Source: Arthrobacter sp. CDRTa11
GTDB taxonomy: Bacteria > Actinomycetota > Actinomycetes > Actinomycetales > Micrococcaceae
DNA length: 64,000 nt
NCBI RefSeq assembly: GCF_026427775.1
Contig: NZ_CP044532.1
Coordinates: forward strand, 5,084,001 to 5,148,000
Direction of reading: 5' to 3'
Under the pieces are notes generated by a model. It was not told the origin of the DNA, searched no databases, and saw nothing but the letters and a program-made list of their open reading frames with translations. The translations under genes were made by a program, and so were the position numbers. Positions 7,404-16,042 of this stretch are shown one piece after another. Within the stretch, counting starts at the first letter, position 1. The number at the start of each line of letters is the position of its first letter.

Positions 7404-7435
7404 ACAGGTACCTATGCCCCAAAAACAGGTACCTA
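7404..7435. promoter_or_regulatory. Two ACAGGTACCTA direct repeats, 21 bp apart, upstream of the LuxR-type regulator
   Basis: acaggtaccta occurs at 7404-7414 and 7425-7435. Each contains the palindrome AGGTACCT, so the pair is two dyads separated by exactly two helical turns, the geometry of a dimeric regulator site. The remaining intergenic DNA (7147-7623, about 480 bp) has no convincing gene. A related CAGGTACC occurs at 10337-10344 before the first polysaccharide gene. Confidence 0.5.
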
Positions 7436-7513
7436 ATCGGCGAAATCTCTCTGGTGTGCGGAGTTACCCGAGGTCTATATTTGCACCCAACGGCTGGGAA
7501 CCGTGCTGGCCGT

Positions 7514-7557
7514 GAAAGCGGCCGGGTAGCTGGTCCGCCGGTCACGAAAGTGGCCGG
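7514..7557. repeat. GAAAGYGGCCGG direct repeat pair, 32 bp apart
   Basis: gaaagcggccgg (7514-7525) and gaaagtggccgg (7546-7557) are nearly identical and spaced 32 bp, about three helical turns. They lie 67-110 bp upstream of the regulator start at 7624. They could be a second operator or chance in GC-rich DNA. Confidence 0.4.
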
Positions 7558-7623
7558 ACGCTCCTGCAGGCAACTTTGGCTTAAGTGAATATGTCGGTCT
7601 CCTTCTCGAAATGGGGGACCTGC

Positions 7624-10317
7624 ATGTCGTTAGTAGGCCGAAGCAAGGAGCTGGACCGCGTCCTCTCAGTTATCCGCGGTCCAAAGGATTCAGCCCTGAC
7701 CATTGCCGGCCGGCGCGGCGTCGGCAAAACAGCGCTGCTTTCCGAGATCCCCAGGCTTTCTGATTACCGGACAGTATTCCTCAGGGCCAGTGCCTCCGAA
7801 TCCGACTGGCCGTTGTCTGGCCTTACCGCACTCCTCAACGGAATCGATGACCCGGTCCTGAACAGGTTCACGGATGAACTGCTCCGGGACTCGAACCGCT
7901 CCATGGACGTCCCCACGGTGTCCACCATGTTGCTCAACGGACTTCACCAGCGATCATCGTCCCGCACCGTGATCGTCATTGACGACGCCGATCGGCTTGA
8001 TCCAAGCAGCCAGGCCGTCATCGGTTTTCTGGCCCGGCGCCTGGCAGGAACGGAAATGACGCTCTTCCTCAGTGTGCGGGAAGAATCAGCCGAAAGTCCG
8101 TTCGCCAGTCTGCCCTCGCTTGTGCTGAAACCGCTGAACTACAACAACACCGTCCGGATGCTTGAGTCGATTCCGGCCCGGCAAACGGCCACCGCAGCAG
8201 TCCACGCGGTTGCGGCGGCCACCCAGGGCAACCCGCTCGCCGCCGTCGAACTCTACACGTGCCTGCTTGAGCGGCAGGCCGAAGGGAAGTACGCCCTTCC
8301 GGTTCCGCTTCCCTGCAAGGGCAGTTTTGAATCGGAGTTTGCCGCAACCGTGGGCGGGCTATCGCGGGCTGCCCACCATGTCCTTGAATTGCTTTCGCTG
8401 TCCTGCCGGAGCGACATCGCGACACTGGAAAAGGTGTACAGCGAGCTCTGGCCTGGTGTGGATGAGCTCCTCGCCTCCGGAATTGCCACCAGGACGGGGC
8501 CGCACCTTCGGATTTCGGACCAGCTGCTCCGGGGATATGTTTTTGCTGCCATGACGCCGGCGGTACGGACAGCGAACCACCGCGCCATGGCTGCAGCGGC
8601 GGATCCTACAGACCCTTACGCCAGGCGGTGGCACCTGAGCTTCACCGCACTGGAGCGGCAGACACCGTTTGGCCTCCTCCGCTTCGCCGTGGACCTCATC
8701 CGCAGCGGGGAAATTGCCTTCGCCATTGAATACATTGAGCGCGCCCTCACCATCAACCCCTGGGAAGCAGAGACCGCTGCCCGCCTTGCCACTGTTGCCG
8801 AGCTGCTGTTCAACCGAAGCGAATTCGTTTACGCCAAGCGCTACCTTGAGTGGGCGCAGCGGGTGACGCGAAACCCCGCCCTGATCCTTCGCCTTACCGG
8901 CCTGTCCTTCGAAATCCAGTTCGTCCAGGGCGCCGCCGTGCGCTCCAGCATGGTGCTGCGGCTGGTCAAGGAATTCGGCCGGCACGATCCCACGTTCGCC
9001 GCCAACCTGCTGGCAGTGGGCGCGCTCTACTACGCGGAACGGTGGGAACTGGAAGACGCGGTTGGCCTGCTCCGCCATGCGGAACAGTTCAAGGATTCAG
9101 CTAACGCGGACTGCCTGGCCCTCATGGCGCGCACAAAGCTCCTGATCGAAGCAGTCAGCGGAAAAACCGAAAACGTCAGCCGCAAACACGACGCCGGAGG
9201 GACGGATAACGCCGCCACACTCCTGGTGCTGGCCCGGGCCCTGAGCTATGCGGAGCACCATGAGCTGGCCCAGGAAGCCTTCGCCATGGTCCGGAACACC
9301 GTTGAGGCGAGCAGCATCAACTGGCGGGAAACCGCAGCCTACCTTGCGGTGGACAATGAGATCCGTGCAGGCAATGTTCGGACAGCCGTGAGGTTGATCG
9401 AGGACCTGGAGCTCTCCGAACCGGAACTCAAATACCACCGCGGAATGCGGCATATCTTCCGGGTCTGGCGGTCCCATGCATTGGGTGACGAAGCGATGGC
9501 ACGGATATATGCCGCAGAGGCCCAACACTTCTCCGGCGCCGAGAGCCACGCTGCCGTCACCGCCCAACTGGCTGCCTGCCAGGGCCATTTTGCGCTGATG
9601 CGCGGCAACCTGGCCGAATCGTTCGCGCAGCTCTCCCGGGCTGTGGAGATCGGAGCTGCATTCGGAAACCCCACACTGCTGCGGTGCGAGGCCGATCTGG
9701 TGGAAGTCCTGGTCCGAATGGGAAGGCACCGGGAAGCTACCCAGGCACTCTTCCGGTTGGAGAGCCGGTCCGTGGGCCTGAGGTCCCCCTGGCTGATGAT
9801 GGCTGTGGCAAGGAGCAGGGCAATGCTGGCCGACGGCGAACAGTCCCTGCAGCTGTTCGGCCAGGCCCTGGAGGGCCGGAACGGCCATGAGTCGGTGCTC
9901 GAGCGGGCGCGGACGCTGCTCTGCTACGCCGAACGGCTCCACGCCTTTGGACGGCTCCGGGATGCCCGCGACGGCCTCCTGCGTGCCAAGGTGATGTTCG
10001 ATGAAGCCGGCGCCGATGCCTGGACCCAGCACGTGGACTCGCTGTTGCTGGACGAGCGGGTGGAACCGGCGCGCGCGGCAGGCAACCCGGCCATGCTGAT
10101 GCTCGTTGACCATGAACGTGCGTTGGCGCAGATGGTGGCGCGGGGGATGCGGAACAAGGAAATTGCAGCCACGCTGTACGTCTCCGTCCGCACGGTAGAA
10201 GTGCGCCTGACGGCGATCTACCGCAAGCTTGGAGTGGAATCACGTGCCCAGCTGACCGCTCTGGCTGCGGGCAAGGAAGCTGCCGCCCGGGAACCGTACG
10301 TCCTGCCTGTCCTATAG
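7624..10317 (+). CDS. LuxR family ATPase regulator (LAL type)
   Basis: 897 residues from ATG 7624; starts at 7585 or 7591 are also open, but the AAA domain begins directly after 7624 (SLVGRSKELDRVLSVI). Order: a P-loop ATPase with Walker A AGRRGVGKTALL (about residue 30) and Walker B VIVIDDADRLDP (about residue 105); a long helical, TPR-like middle (about 300-800); and a C-terminal LuxR helix-turn-helix (ARGMRNKEIAATLYVSVRTVEVRLTAIYRKLGVESRAQL). This is the layout of large ATP-binding LuxR regulators (MalT-like), which respond to a ligand and ATP. It lies directly upstream of, and co-oriented with, the polysaccharide operon, 160 bp away, so it is a strong candidate for its regulator. The ligand is unknown. 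Confidence 0.9.
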   Translation: MSLVGRSKELDRVLSVIRGPKDSALTIAGRRGVGKTALLSEIPRLSDYRTVFLRASASESDWPLSGLTALLNGIDDPVLNRFTDELLRDSNRSMDVPTVSTMLLNGLHQRSSSRTVIVIDDADRLDPSSQAVIGFLARRLAGTEMTLFLSVREESAESPFASLPSLVLKPLNYNNTVRMLESIPARQTATAAVHAVAAATQGNPLAAVELYTCLLERQAEGKYALPVPLPCKGSFESEFAATVGGLSRAAHHVLELLSLSCRSDIATLEKVYSELWPGVDELLASGIATRTGPHLRISDQLLRGYVFAAMTPAVRTANHRAMAAAADPTDPYARRWHLSFTALERQTPFGLLRFAVDLIRSGEIAFAIEYIERALTINPWEAETAARLATVAELLFNRSEFVYAKRYLEWAQRVTRNPALILRLTGLSFEIQFVQGAAVRSSMVLRLVKEFGRHDPTFAANLLAVGALYYAERWELEDAVGLLRHAEQFKDSANADCLALMARTKLLIEAVSGKTENVSRKHDAGGTDNAATLLVLARALSYAEHHELAQEAFAMVRNTVEASSINWRETAAYLAVDNEIRAGNVRTAVRLIEDLELSEPELKYHRGMRHIFRVWRSHALGDEAMARIYAAEAQHFSGAESHAAVTAQLAACQGHFALMRGNLAESFAQLSRAVEIGAAFGNPTLLRCEADLVEVLVRMGRHREATQALFRLESRSVGLRSPWLMMAVARSRAMLADGEQSLQLFGQALEGRNGHESVLERARTLLCYAERLHAFGRLRDARDGLLRAKVMFDEAGADAWTQHVDSLLLDERVEPARAAGNPAMLMLVDHERALAQMVARGMRNKEIAATLYVSVRTVEVRLTAIYRKLGVESRAQLTALAAGKEAAAREPYVLPVL

Positions 10318-10336
10318 GCAGAACCGGCAATATTTG

Positions 10337-10344
10337 CAGGTACC
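10337..10344. promoter_or_regulatory. CAGGTACC copy in the promoter region of the polysaccharide operon
   Basis: gcaggtaccc at 10336-10345 repeats the core of the paired ACAGGTACCTA sites at 7404-7435. It lies 132 bp upstream of the first operon gene at 10477. If the LuxR-type protein binds this core, both its own gene and the operon would be targets. It is a single copy, and another copy lies inside the next coding region near 11213, so chance is possible. Confidence 0.35.
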
Positions 10345-10476
10345 CGCAGTATCCACACTGTTGCCTTCCCACACCCACAAAGCCCCCGTTTTTCCCCGCT
10401 GAAAGCGCCCCCACCGGACTAATTTTGCAGCACGGCCAGAGGACAAAAAGCGTCAGTCGCCGGGAAAGGGGTCACC

Positions 10477-12063
10477 ATGGCAGAGATACCAGTTGCCCGT
10501 ACCCGGCATGGCGCCTTTAGCTGGCCCGTTGCCACCGTTGCTGCACAACGGCAGGCAACCGCGCCGTTGGCGGCAGCAGTGCCCGTTGGAACCCGGGACC
10601 TGCTGCCGCCGGCGGCGGCCTTTTTACAGGCCGGGCAAGGCCGTAAAGCGGCCAGTGCCTGGATCGGCACACTCATTGGACTTCTTCGCGCGGCCGACTC
10701 GCTCCTGGTGGCGGGCGCCGTCTTCGCCGGCTACCTGCTGGCCGGGGGCGGAGCATCAGCCGGCACGGGCCACGGCAACAGAACCCTCGCCACCGCAGCA
10801 GCAGTAACCGTCCTGTGGCTGGCCGCCCTCGAGTTCTACCGGACCCGTGATTCCAAGGTCCTGGGCGTCGGCGCAGACGAATACAAGCGCGTTGCCTCCG
10901 CAAGCCTGCGGATCTTCGGCCTGATGGCGATCATCGCCGTCGTGTTCCATGTCCAGGCCACCGCGTTTGTCACCGTCTCCCTGCCACTGGGCCTCGTGGC
11001 CCTGACAGGTAACCGCTGGGCCTTCAGGCGATGGCTGACCAAGGAAAAGGCACGCGGACGCCACCTCTCGAGGGCAATCGTGGTGGGGGAACCGGAGGAT
11101 GTCCGGTACGTGGTCCAACAGATCGCCAGAAAATCCGGTGCCGTCTACAAGATCCTTGGGGTCTGCCTCCCGGGTGCACGCAGGGGGGCAAATCTCCGGG
11201 TGGACAGGGAACAGGTACCTGTCCTGTCCTCCACTGACGACATCGCACGGACCGCACGCCTGGCAGAGGCCGACGCCGTGATTGTTGCCGGACCGCTCCC
11301 TGGCGGCAACAGGTTCATCCGCGAGCTGGGCTGGAAGCTGGAGGAATGCGCCGCCGAAATGGTCCTGGCAGCAACGCTCACCAACGTTGCCGGTCCGCGG
11401 ATCCATTGGCGCCCGGTGGAGGGCCTTCCCCTCATGCACGTGGACATACCGCAGTACTCCGGGGCGAAGCATGTGCTCAAGCGTGTCATGGATGTTGCGA
11501 TGGCGCTGGCGGCGCTCCTGGCATTGTCCCCCCTGCTCATGGCGCTGGCAGTTATCGTTCGGCTGGACAGCCCGGGGCCGGTGCTTTTCCGCCAGGAGCG
11601 CGTTGGCAAGGGCGGCAAGGTGTTCGGGATGTTCAAGTTCCGTTCCATGGTGGTGGATGCCGAAGCCCGTCTTGCAGCCCTGAACGGCAGCAATGAAGGA
11701 GCCGGCGTTCTTTTCAAGCTGCGGGACGATCCCCGGGTCACCCGCTGCGGACGCTGGATGCGCAAGTACTCACTGGACGAACTTCCACAGTTGTGGAACG
11801 TGGTGCTCGGCAACATGAGCCTGGTGGGCCCGCGTCCCCCGCTGAACCGGGAAGTGGACGGCTACGAGAAGCACACGCACCGGCGCCTGCTGATCAAACC
11901 AGGAATCACGGGGCTCTGGCAGATCAACGGCCGCTCCGACCTCTCCTGGGACGAGGCCGTACGCCTGGACCTCTATTACGTCGAAAACTGGTCCATCGCC
12001 GGAGATCTCCTGATTCTCTGGCGGACCTTCCGCGCAGTCATCCGGCCTTCCGGCGCCTACTAA
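10477..12063 (+). CDS. Polyprenyl glycosylphosphotransferase, initiating sugar-1-phosphate transferase (WbaP/ExoY-like)
   Basis: 528 residues; ATG 10477 has AAGGGG six bases upstream. An N-terminal membrane region (about 70-200, four or five helices) is followed by a CoA-binding-like Rossmann segment (AIVVGEPEDVRYVVQQIA). The catalytic C-terminal bacterial sugar transferase domain begins KRVMDVAMALAALLALSPLL and continues FRQERVGKGGKVFGMFKFRSM, KYSLDELPQLWNVVLGNMSLVGPRPP and KPGITGLWQINGRSDLSWDEAVRLDLYYVENWS, all hallmark motifs. It transfers a sugar phosphate from a nucleotide sugar to undecaprenyl phosphate, the first step of repeat-unit synthesis, at the inner face of the membrane. First gene of the plus-strand polysaccharide operon. 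Confidence 0.95.
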   Translation: MAEIPVARTRHGAFSWPVATVAAQRQATAPLAAAVPVGTRDLLPPAAAFLQAGQGRKAASAWIGTLIGLLRAADSLLVAGAVFAGYLLAGGGASAGTGHGNRTLATAAAVTVLWLAALEFYRTRDSKVLGVGADEYKRVASASLRIFGLMAIIAVVFHVQATAFVTVSLPLGLVALTGNRWAFRRWLTKEKARGRHLSRAIVVGEPEDVRYVVQQIARKSGAVYKILGVCLPGARRGANLRVDREQVPVLSSTDDIARTARLAEADAVIVAGPLPGGNRFIRELGWKLEECAAEMVLAATLTNVAGPRIHWRPVEGLPLMHVDIPQYSGAKHVLKRVMDVAMALAALLALSPLLMALAVIVRLDSPGPVLFRQERVGKGGKVFGMFKFRSMVVDAEARLAALNGSNEGAGVLFKLRDDPRVTRCGRWMRKYSLDELPQLWNVVLGNMSLVGPRPPLNREVDGYEKHTHRRLLIKPGITGLWQINGRSDLSWDEAVRLDLYYVENWSIAGDLLILWRTFRAVIRPSGAY

Positions 12064-12091
12064 GAACCGCACGCGGGGAAAGAAAAGTGAC

Positions 12092-13231
12092 ATGAAAAAC
12101 TTCGCCAATCCGTTCCACACCCCCACGCACCGGCAACCGACGCGGAAACTCAGGATCGCCGTCGTCGGGGCAGGGTACTGGGGTCCGAATCTGGCCCGGA
12201 ACCTGCAGGCAAGCCCCGACTGGGACCTGGTGGCCATCTGCGATCTGGACATTAAGCGCGCCGCCAAGCTGGCTGCCACGCTGGGTGATATTCCCGTCGT
12301 CGAATCCCTCGATGAACTCCTGGACACCTTTGATGTGGACGCTGTGGCCATCGCGACGCCGGCCCGCACCCACCACGGGACGGTGATGACCGCGCTGCGC
12401 GCCGGGAAGCACGTCCTGGTGGAGAAGCCGCTGGCCGACAGCCGGGCGCACGGGCTGGAGATGGTGGCCGAGGCCAAGGCGAACGGGCTGGTCCTGATGG
12501 CAGACCACACCTATTGCTATACCCCGGCCGTGCTGAAGATGCAGGAACTGGTGCAGGCCGGCTCGCTGGGCGAGATCCTCTTTGTCGATTCTGTACGGAT
12601 CAACCTGGGGCTGGTACAGCCGGATGTGGATGTGTTCTGGGACCTGGCACCCCACGACCTGGCGATCCTGGACTTCATCCTTCCCGGCGGACTGAATCCG
12701 GCTGAAGTGTCGGCGTTCGGAGCAGATCCGCTGGGTACGGGCCGTGACTGTGTGGGACACCTGAATTTCCGGCTGCCGAATGACGCCACCGCCCACGTGC
12801 ACGTGAATTGGCTGAGCCCCACCAAGATCCGGCAGATGGTGATCGGCGGTTCGCTGCGGACGCTGGTGTGGGACGACCTCAACCCGCAGCAGCGGCTCAG
12901 TGTCTACGACCGGGGCGTCAGCCTGGACCGGCAGCCGAAATCACCCGGCGAGAAGAAAACATCCGCGATCTCCTACCGTCTGGGCGATACCTGGTCCCCG
13001 GCCCTGCCGGAACGGGAGGCCCTGAGCCAGGTGGTGGAAGAGCTGGCCTACTGTATCCACAACAGGCGCGAAGCCCGCACTGGCGGAGCATCCGGGCTGC
13101 GGGTCCTCTCAGTGCTGGAAGCGGTGACCCGCAGCCTGAGCATGGATGGCCGGGCCTCTTCAGTGGCCGGAGTTGGGACTGAAGGTTCCGAAACCGTAGA
13201 TTCCGCTGTTCAGCTGGAGCGTGTGCTGTGA
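12092..13231 (+). CDS. Gfo/Idh/MocA family oxidoreductase, probable nucleotide-sugar dehydrogenase
   Basis: 379 residues, ATG 12092. The Rossmann dinucleotide-binding motif IAVVGAGYWGPNLARNLQ begins around residue 22. The family motif EKPL (GKHVLVEKPLADS) contains the conserved Lys, and the substrate-side region carries DLAPHDLAILDFILPGG. Relatives such as WlbA oxidise the C3 hydroxyl of a UDP-sugar before transamination. Here it stands two genes before a DegT aminotransferase and three before an acetyltransferase, which is the order expected for making a 3-acetamido sugar. The exact substrate is inferred. The stop overlaps the next start (GTGA). Confidence 0.88.
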   Translation: MKNFANPFHTPTHRQPTRKLRIAVVGAGYWGPNLARNLQASPDWDLVAICDLDIKRAAKLAATLGDIPVVESLDELLDTFDVDAVAIATPARTHHGTVMTALRAGKHVLVEKPLADSRAHGLEMVAEAKANGLVLMADHTYCYTPAVLKMQELVQAGSLGEILFVDSVRINLGLVQPDVDVFWDLAPHDLAILDFILPGGLNPAEVSAFGADPLGTGRDCVGHLNFRLPNDATAHVHVNWLSPTKIRQMVIGGSLRTLVWDDLNPQQRLSVYDRGVSLDRQPKSPGEKKTSAISYRLGDTWSPALPEREALSQVVEELAYCIHNRREARTGGASGLRVLSVLEAVTRSLSMDGRASSVAGVGTEGSETVDSAVQLERVL

Positions 13232-14223
13232 GCGAGCTTCAGGGGGCCAACGTCCTGGTGACGGGCGGTGCCGGAACCGTGGGGTCAACCCTGGTGGACG
13301 CCCTGCTGGAAGCAGGAGTGAACCGCATAGACGTACTGGACAACATGGTTCGGGGCCGTCTGATCAATCTGGCCGGGGCGCTGGCCACAGGGCAGGTGGA
13401 CCTGGTCCAGGGCAACATCTGCAACCGTGACCTGGTGCATGACCTGACCCGGGGCAAAGACCTGGTCTTCCATCAGGCGGCCATCAGAATTACCCAATGT
13501 GCCGAAGAACCCCGGCTTGCACTGGAGGTCCTGGTCAACGGAACCTTCAACGTTTTGGAGGCTGCAGCGGAGCACAAGGTTGACAAGGTGATAGCGGCCT
13601 CAAGCGCGTCGGTGTACGGCATGGCTGAAGAGTTCCCCACGCCTGAGCGCCACCATCACGCCAACAACGACACCTTCTATGGAGCCGCTAAGTCCTTCAA
13701 CGAGGGGATGGCCCGCAGCTTCCATGCCATGACCGGCCTGGACTACGTGATGCTCCGCTACTTCAACGTTTATGGACCCCGGATGGACGTCCATGGCCTG
13801 TATACGGAGGTGCTGGTCCGGTGGATGGAGAGGATCGCGGACGGCGAACCGCCCCTGATCTTTGGTGACGGGTTGCAGACGATGGACTTTGTCTATACGG
13901 CCGACGTGGCCAGGGCCAACGTCCTGGCGGCCGGGAGCGATGTCAGCCATGGGATCTACAACATCGCCAGTGGAACCGAAACAAGCCTGCTGGACATGGC
14001 ACGCACGCTGCTCCGGGCCATGGGGTCCGACCTGGCCGTGGAGCACGGCCAGGTGCGTCTGGTGAACAGTGTGGTCCGGCGGCTCGCGGACACCGCGGCG
14101 GCCCGGCACGATCTGGGATTCGAAACCAAAGTGGGGCTCGAGGAAGGGCTCCGCGAACTCGTCAGCTGGTGGGAGCCACTGCGGGACGAGATCGCCGCAA
14201 CCAGGAAAGTTGGTGCCCGATGA
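13228..14223 (+). CDS. NAD-dependent epimerase/dehydratase (extended SDR)
   Basis: 331 residues starting with GTG 13228, whose first bases overlap the preceding stop. The N-terminal VLVTGGAGTVGSTLVDALLEAG is the extended-SDR nucleotide-binding loop. The catalytic triad region shows SSASVYG and FYGAAK (Tyr-x-x-x-Lys), and NVYGPRMD follows, as in UDP-glucose 4-epimerases and related UDP-sugar epimerases. It would act on the nucleotide sugar used by the neighbouring oxidoreductase and aminotransferase. 4-epimerase versus 4,6-dehydratase cannot be decided from sequence alone; the active-site context looks more like an epimerase. Translationally coupled on both sides. Confidence 0.88.
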   Translation: MSELQGANVLVTGGAGTVGSTLVDALLEAGVNRIDVLDNMVRGRLINLAGALATGQVDLVQGNICNRDLVHDLTRGKDLVFHQAAIRITQCAEEPRLALEVLVNGTFNVLEAAAEHKVDKVIAASSASVYGMAEEFPTPERHHHANNDTFYGAAKSFNEGMARSFHAMTGLDYVMLRYFNVYGPRMDVHGLYTEVLVRWMERIADGEPPLIFGDGLQTMDFVYTADVARANVLAAGSDVSHGIYNIASGTETSLLDMARTLLRAMGSDLAVEHGQVRLVNSVVRRLADTAAARHDLGFETKVGLEEGLRELVSWWEPLRDEIAATRKVGAR

Positions 14224-15386
14224 CTGCCGAAACAGTCCTTGCCCGGATCAACGTCATGAAGCCCTGGCTCGGCGATGAGGAGGCCCGCGCTCTGGCGGAG
14301 GTTGTTGCCTCCGGCTGGGTTGCGCAGGGACCGAAAGTCAAGGAGTTTGAAGCTGACTTCAGCCATGCGCACCAGGTGCGTCACGCCGTCGCGACTTCCA
14401 GCTGCACCTCTGCGCTGCACCTGGCACTGGTGGTGGCGGGCGTTGGACCCGGAGACGATGTGGTGGTGCCGTCCCTGTCCTTTATTGCCACGGCGAACGC
14501 AGTGGCGTATGTGGGGGCCCGGCCGGTGTTCTGCGACGTTGACCCGGCCACCGGCAATGTGACCGCAGAAACGATCCACGCGGCATTGACCCTGGATACG
14601 CGGGCGGTCATCGTGGTGGACCAGGGCGGCGTACCCGTTGATCTGGACCCCATCCGGGAGCTGTGCAACCGGCATGAGCTCACCGTCATCGAGGACGCGG
14701 CATGCGCCGTCGGGTCCACCTATAAAGGCCGGCCGGTAGGGACCGGGGCGGATGTGGCGGTGTGGTCGTTCCACCCGCGGAAGATCCTCACTACCGGCGA
14801 GGGTGGGATGCTGACCACGCACCGCGCTGATTGGGCGGCCCGGGCCAGGACTTTGCGGGAGCACTCCATGAGCGTTTCCGCCACGGACCGCCACGGGTCG
14901 TTGCTGGCCCCGCCGGAAGTGTATTTGGAGATTGGCTTCAACTACCGGATGACTGACCTGCAGGCCGCCGTCGGAATTGTGCAGCTTAGCCGGCTCCCTC
15001 AGATAGTGGAACGGCGACGGGAAATCGCGGCCCAGTACGTCGCCCGCCTTTCGGGCTTGAAAGGGCTTCGGTTCGTTGCCGACCCGCCGTACGGTGCCAC
15101 CAACTTCCAGTCTTTCTGGCTCGAAGTCCTGCCCGCCTTCCCTACCGACCGCGAAGGGCTCCTGGCCCGGCTTGCCGACGCCGGCATCTCAGCCCGCCGC
15201 GGGATCATGGCGGCACACCGGCAGCCCGCTTACCGCTGGCGCGACACCGGCAACGCCGCGCTGCAGCACACGGAGCGGCTCACCGACAGGACCCTGATCC
15301 TCCCGGTCTTCCACGAACTGGATGCATCGGGGCTGGACCGGGTCATCGCCTGCATCCGTGCCGCGGCCGGCGAGGTGGGGACGTGA
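14220..15386 (+). CDS. DegT/DnrJ/EryC1/StrS aminotransferase (nucleotide-sugar aminotransferase) 1
   Basis: 388 residues from ATG 14220, overlapping the previous stop by four bases. A longer frame to 14169 lies within the preceding gene. The motifs are typical: an N-terminal KPWLGDEEARALAEVVASGWVAQGPKVKEFEADFS, PSLSFIATANAVAYVGARPVFCDVDP, EDAACAVGSTYKGRPVG, and the PLP-lysine loop WSFHPRKILTTGEGG. It would transfer an amino group from glutamate to a keto-sugar nucleotide. Paired here with an upstream dehydrogenase and a downstream acetyltransferase, it would form an N-acetylated amino sugar. A second member of the family is encoded at 18635. Confidence 0.92.
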   Translation: MTAETVLARINVMKPWLGDEEARALAEVVASGWVAQGPKVKEFEADFSHAHQVRHAVATSSCTSALHLALVVAGVGPGDDVVVPSLSFIATANAVAYVGARPVFCDVDPATGNVTAETIHAALTLDTRAVIVVDQGGVPVDLDPIRELCNRHELTVIEDAACAVGSTYKGRPVGTGADVAVWSFHPRKILTTGEGGMLTTHRADWAARARTLREHSMSVSATDRHGSLLAPPEVYLEIGFNYRMTDLQAAVGIVQLSRLPQIVERRREIAAQYVARLSGLKGLRFVADPPYGATNFQSFWLEVLPAFPTDREGLLARLADAGISARRGIMAAHRQPAYRWRDTGNAALQHTERLTDRTLILPVFHELDASGLDRVIACIRAAAGEVGT

Positions 15387-16042
15387 GCGAACTGATCCTG
15401 ATCGCGGCGAGCGGACTGGCCCGCGAAGTCCTGGCAATGGTGCGCAGCAGCGGCCAGTACGACGTCGTGGGACTGCTCGACGACGACAAGGAGATGGCGG
15501 GGGTCACCGTCGACGGCGCGCCCGTCCTGGGGACCATCGATGACGCCCCCAAGTACACCCACGCCTTTGTGCTGGTGTGCCTGGGATCCGGCAAGGCGCG
15601 TGAGGCGGTGGTGGACCGGCTCACCGCGATGGGCCTGCATGAGGCCCGCTACGGTACGGCGATCGACCCCACCGTACAGTGCCCCGAAGGCTGCCGGATT
15701 GGCCGGGGCAGCATCCTGCTGCGGAACGTTACGCTGACCGCGTCCGTCACCCTGGGACGGCACGTGGTTGCCATGCCGTCGGTGACGTTCACGCACGACG
15801 ATGACGTGGCCGACTTCGCCACGTTTGCCGCCGGTGTCTCGCTGGGCGGCGGAGTCCGGATTGGCAAGGCCGCCTACCTTGGGATGAATTCCAGCGTCCG
15901 CGAGAGGACGTCAGTGGGGGCGTACGCCACGGTGGGAATGGGTGCCGCCGTCCTGAGCAACGTCCCTGACGGCCAAACCTGGGTGGGGGTACCGGCCCAC
16001 GAAATGGACAATGGAACGTTCAGCTTTGGGGGTTCGCGGTGA
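15383..16042 (+). CDS. PglD/NeuD-like sugar acetyltransferase
   Basis: 219 residues; GTG 15383 overlaps the previous stop. The N-terminal Rossmann-like half (LILIAASGLAREVLAMVRSSGQYDVVGLLDDDKEM) is that of the PglD/NeuD family. The C-terminal half is a left-handed beta helix with hexapeptide repeats (VTLTASVTLGRHVVAMPSVTFTHDDDVADF, then IGKAAYLGMNSSVRERTSVGAYATVGMGAAVLSNVPD). The His in TFTHDD matches the position of the catalytic base. It would acetylate, from acetyl-CoA, the amino group placed by the preceding aminotransferase. Length is typical (about 210). Confidence 0.88.
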   Translation: MSELILIAASGLAREVLAMVRSSGQYDVVGLLDDDKEMAGVTVDGAPVLGTIDDAPKYTHAFVLVCLGSGKAREAVVDRLTAMGLHEARYGTAIDPTVQCPEGCRIGRGSILLRNVTLTASVTLGRHVVAMPSVTFTHDDDVADFATFAAGVSLGGGVRIGKAAYLGMNSSVRERTSVGAYATVGMGAAVLSNVPDGQTWVGVPAHEMDNGTFSFGGSR

